NCBI GenBank assembly: GCA_016933815.1
Contig: JAFGAF010000363.1
Location: forward strand, 1 to 36,606
DNA from: Prolixibacteraceae bacterium
Lineage (GTDB): Bacteria > Bacteroidota > Bacteroidia > Bacteroidales > Prolixibacteraceae
Direction of reading: 5' to 3'
DNA: 36,606 nt
Part shown: piece by piece, positions 34,781 through 36,606 of the stretch
Layout of the letters: the number at the start of each line of letters is the position of its first letter
Position numbering within the stretch: the stretch's first letter is position 1
The notes under the pieces: generated by a model
What the model saw: only the letters and a program-made list of their open reading frames with translations
The model's database searches: none
What the model was told of the DNA's origin: nothing
Translations under genes and position numbers: made by a program

Positions 34781-36079
34781 ATGAAGCGTTTTATCCTTTT
34801 TTTATTTTTTTGCCTTGGGGCAATCGGTGGGTTCAGCCAAAAAACCGATTCCGAAATCGAATCGATTATTGAGCAAATCAATATCGAATCGTACCGCGTG
34901 CATTTCGATTCGCTTAAAACCGGCCCCAAAAATAACCGCAAAGTCATTAAGGGAAACCAACAAACAAACGACCACAACAATTGCAGAGATTACATTTTTA
35001 GGTGTTTCAAAAATTTCTTAGGCCCAAACAATGCCTATCTTCATCATTTCGAAATGAACGATTTCGGCGGACTGTGCAATGTTGTTGGAATCAAAAAAGG
35101 GCAAAACAAATACGCAGGCATTTGGATAGTCAGCGCCCACTACGACAGCAATAACATTAACGATCCCAACATTAACAGCCAAACCCCTTCGCCGGGTGCA
35201 AACGACAATGGCACAGGGCTGGCAGCCATTCTCGAAATTGCACGTATAGTTTCAACCATTGAAACCGATGCTACCATTATTTTTGCGGCATGGGATTTAG
35301 AAGAGATCTTTTTTGACGGATTTGCTGCCGGCTCCAACTCTTGGTACGAACAATTTGTAACAAACAAAACCGACACCCAATGGGAACAACTTTCAAACAA
35401 AGGTAAAATTGCATCAACCAACATAAAAGGGAACATTAATTTCGACATGTTTGGCAACCCTCAGTTACTAATTGAAGGTAAACCTGTTCTTTGGAATTGC
35501 TATGCCAATAAAGCGCACAAAGATTTTTGCGACGATATTTCCCAAACAATGAACAGCTACACCCCTGAATTAATTTCAGTTTCGCATGGCCCAATGCATT
35601 ACTCCGATCACTATACATTTGCAGCAAGACAGCTACCTGCTGTTCTGCTTCTGGAATCGAACTACACCGACGATAAATTCTACCATACTGCCGACGACAA
35701 CACCGAAACCCCCGAAAACATTGATTATAGTTTTGCTACAACAGTAACAAAAGGCGGTCTGGCATATATTCTGCAAAAAACGATGAAAAGAAAAAGTAAA
35801 AATGAAATTACTATTTCACCCTGTGTAAGGTATATTGAACACCCCTCAAGTTATCAGCTGATCAGCAAGAACAAAAATATAATTGAAATATACAACACAC
35901 TTGGCGCTTCGGTTGATCTTAACAATTTCGATAAAAAGAACACTTCGTTTTCGCCAAAATCAGAAGGGTTATACTTTGTTCGAATCATTCAAACCGACAG
36001 TATCTTTCAATCGTCAGTGCTACTCAAAAAGAAAGAGCAGCTTTCGTTTTCATCAAGCTGCCCTTTCGGAATATTTTAA
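34781..36079 (+). CDS. Secreted M28-family zinc aminopeptidase with T9SS-like C-terminal domain
   Basis: A signal peptide (MKRFILFLFFCLGAIGGFSQ) precedes an M28 catalytic domain. The two-zinc site can be traced: His in SAHYDS, bridging Asp in GANDNGTG, Glu pair in DLEE, Asp in NFDMFG and His in FYHTADD. The family contains aminopeptidases and glutaminyl cyclases. The C-terminal 75 residues (IEIYNTLGASVDLNN, SEGLYFVRIIQTDS, SSVLLKK) look like a type A T9SS sorting domain, though the leading part is diverged. After SVLLKK, where such domains usually end, the frame continues for about 15 more codons through a terminator hairpin. It converges on recQ with a 10-bp gap. Confidence 0.9.
   Translation: MKRFILFLFFCLGAIGGFSQKTDSEIESIIEQINIESYRVHFDSLKTGPKNNRKVIKGNQQTNDHNNCRDYIFRCFKNFLGPNNAYLHHFEMNDFGGLCNVVGIKKGQNKYAGIWIVSAHYDSNNINDPNINSQTPSPGANDNGTGLAAILEIARIVSTIETDATIIFAAWDLEEIFFDGFAAGSNSWYEQFVTNKTDTQWEQLSNKGKIASTNIKGNINFDMFGNPQLLIEGKPVLWNCYANKAHKDFCDDISQTMNSYTPELISVSHGPMHYSDHYTFAARQLPAVLLLESNYTDDKFYHTADDNTETPENIDYSFATTVTKGGLAYILQKTMKRKSKNEITISPCVRYIEHPSSYQLISKNKNIIEIYNTLGASVDLNNFDKKNTSFSPKSEGLYFVRIIQTDSIFQSSVLLKKKEQLSFSSSCPFGIF
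36032..36066 (-). terminator. Intrinsic terminator of recQ lying inside the end of the M28 peptidase gene
   Basis: AAAGAGCAGCTT (36032-36043) pairs with AAGCTGCCCTTT (36055-36066) with one mismatch. On the minus strand the stem is followed by TTTCTTTTTGAG, so it suits the end of the leftward recQ transcript, 24 bp after its stop codon. Confidence 0.75.
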
Positions 36080-36089
36080 AATGCAATTT

Positions 36090-36606
36090 TTAATTGCCCA
36101 TTTCCGATATGAACTTGATCCTCACCAAGCGAATGTCCTCGGTAGTGTACTCATCTTCACCCAATTCGCTAACAGCCTCTTCGATGCTGCCTGATTCCGA
36201 TTCCTCTTTGAAGTAAGTAAAAATCTCGTCGCAGGTTTCTTCGTCCATAACCGATTCAATATGGTAATCGATATTGATTTTGGTGCCTGAGTTCACGATA
36301 GCTTCAAGTTCAGAGAGCATATCTTCGAAGCCCATCCCAAGTGATTCGGCAACAATGTCGAGCGAAACTTTACGGTCGATGTTTTGTATAATGGTGACTT
36401 TATTTTTCGACTTTTGAGCGATCGATTTCACTACCAAATCTTGCGGCCGGTCAATATCGTTCTCATCAACATATTTTTTGATCAGCTCAATAAATTCCTT
36501 ACCATAGCGCATGGCTTTCCCTTGGCCAACCCCCTGAATGTTTTGCAGTTCGGGCAAAGTAATCGGATACTGAATTGACATGTCGGACAGCGACGGATCT
36601 TGAAAA
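36090..36606 (-). CDS. recQ: ATP-dependent DNA helicase RecQ, partial (C-terminal part only)
   Basis: Only the last 171 codons are in the window; the frame continues upstream of the ORF-track Met as FQDPSLSDMSIQYP, so the Met at 36581 is internal. The visible part includes the second half of an HRDC domain (LPELQNIQGVGQGKAMRYGKEFIELI), which binds DNA in RecQ helicases. A C-terminal extension of about 110 residues follows with a likely helix-turn-helix (VSLDIVAESLGMGFEDMLSELE). RecQ unwinds DNA in repair and recombination; the helicase motifs lie beyond the right edge. Confidence 0.9.
   Translation of the reverse strand, partial: FQDPSLSDMSIQYPITLPELQNIQGVGQGKAMRYGKEFIELIKKYVDENDIDRPQDLVVKSIAQKSKNKVTIIQNIDRKVSLDIVAESLGMGFEDMLSELEAIVNSGTKINIDYHIESVMDEETCDEIFTYFKEESESGSIEEAVSELGEDEYTTEDIRLVRIKFISEMGN

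Overview
The window is chromosomal DNA of a Bacteroidota bacterium, most likely from the Bacteroidales/Marinilabiliales branch. This rests on the SusC/SusD outer-membrane pairs, a hybrid two-component regulator (HTCS), a type IX secretion (T9SS) C-terminal sorting domain on a giant secreted protein, lipoproteins with acidic residues after the lipobox cysteine, promoter -7 elements of the TAnnTTTG kind, and little use of Shine-Dalgarno sites. No sequence search was possible, so family names come from motifs read in the translations.

Region 1 (1-16867, minus strand) is a glycan- or nutrient-capture locus unusually rich in fasciclin (FAS1) domains. Reading leftwards from 12539, the order is: a four-FAS1 surface lipoprotein, a SusC-type TonB-dependent receptor, a SusD-type lipoprotein, two related FAS1 plus beta-sandwich lipoproteins, and a second SusC-type receptor that runs off the left edge. 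Gaps are 2-61 bp, so this is probably one operon. Just upstream and on the same strand lies a 1381-residue HTCS (propeller sensor, histidine kinase, receiver and AraC-type DNA-binding domain), the usual dedicated regulator of such loci. No glycoside hydrolase, lyase or sulfatase is visible in the 12.5 kb operon part.

Region 2 (16868-17265) is a 398-bp AT-rich divergent intergenic region. It holds a perfect 13-bp inverted repeat enclosing exactly 100 bp. The repeat contains the promoter -7 motif TATTTTTG, and a matching -33 TTG sits inside the 100-bp segment, so inversion would redirect the promoter from the rightward gene to the HTCS. This candidate promoter switch is the most interesting untested idea in the window.

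Region 3 (17266-21129, plus) encodes a 1287-residue T9SS-exported surface protein with two lamin-tail-like domains, repeated beta-sandwich modules and a C-terminal sorting domain.

Region 4 (21198-29457) holds an SLAC1/TehA-type membrane transporter, a TPR lipoprotein, a deoxynucleoside kinase and a prolyl oligopeptidase lipoprotein (the last two tightly coupled), a small membrane protein, and a rightward pair of an outer-membrane beta-barrel protein and an S41-type protease.

Region 5 (29534-36606) is mostly housekeeping: pnp with an RGG-rich tail, rpsO, a DUF2851 protein, pyrF, a secreted M28 peptidase whose last codons overlap a terminator hairpin, and the 3' end of recQ.
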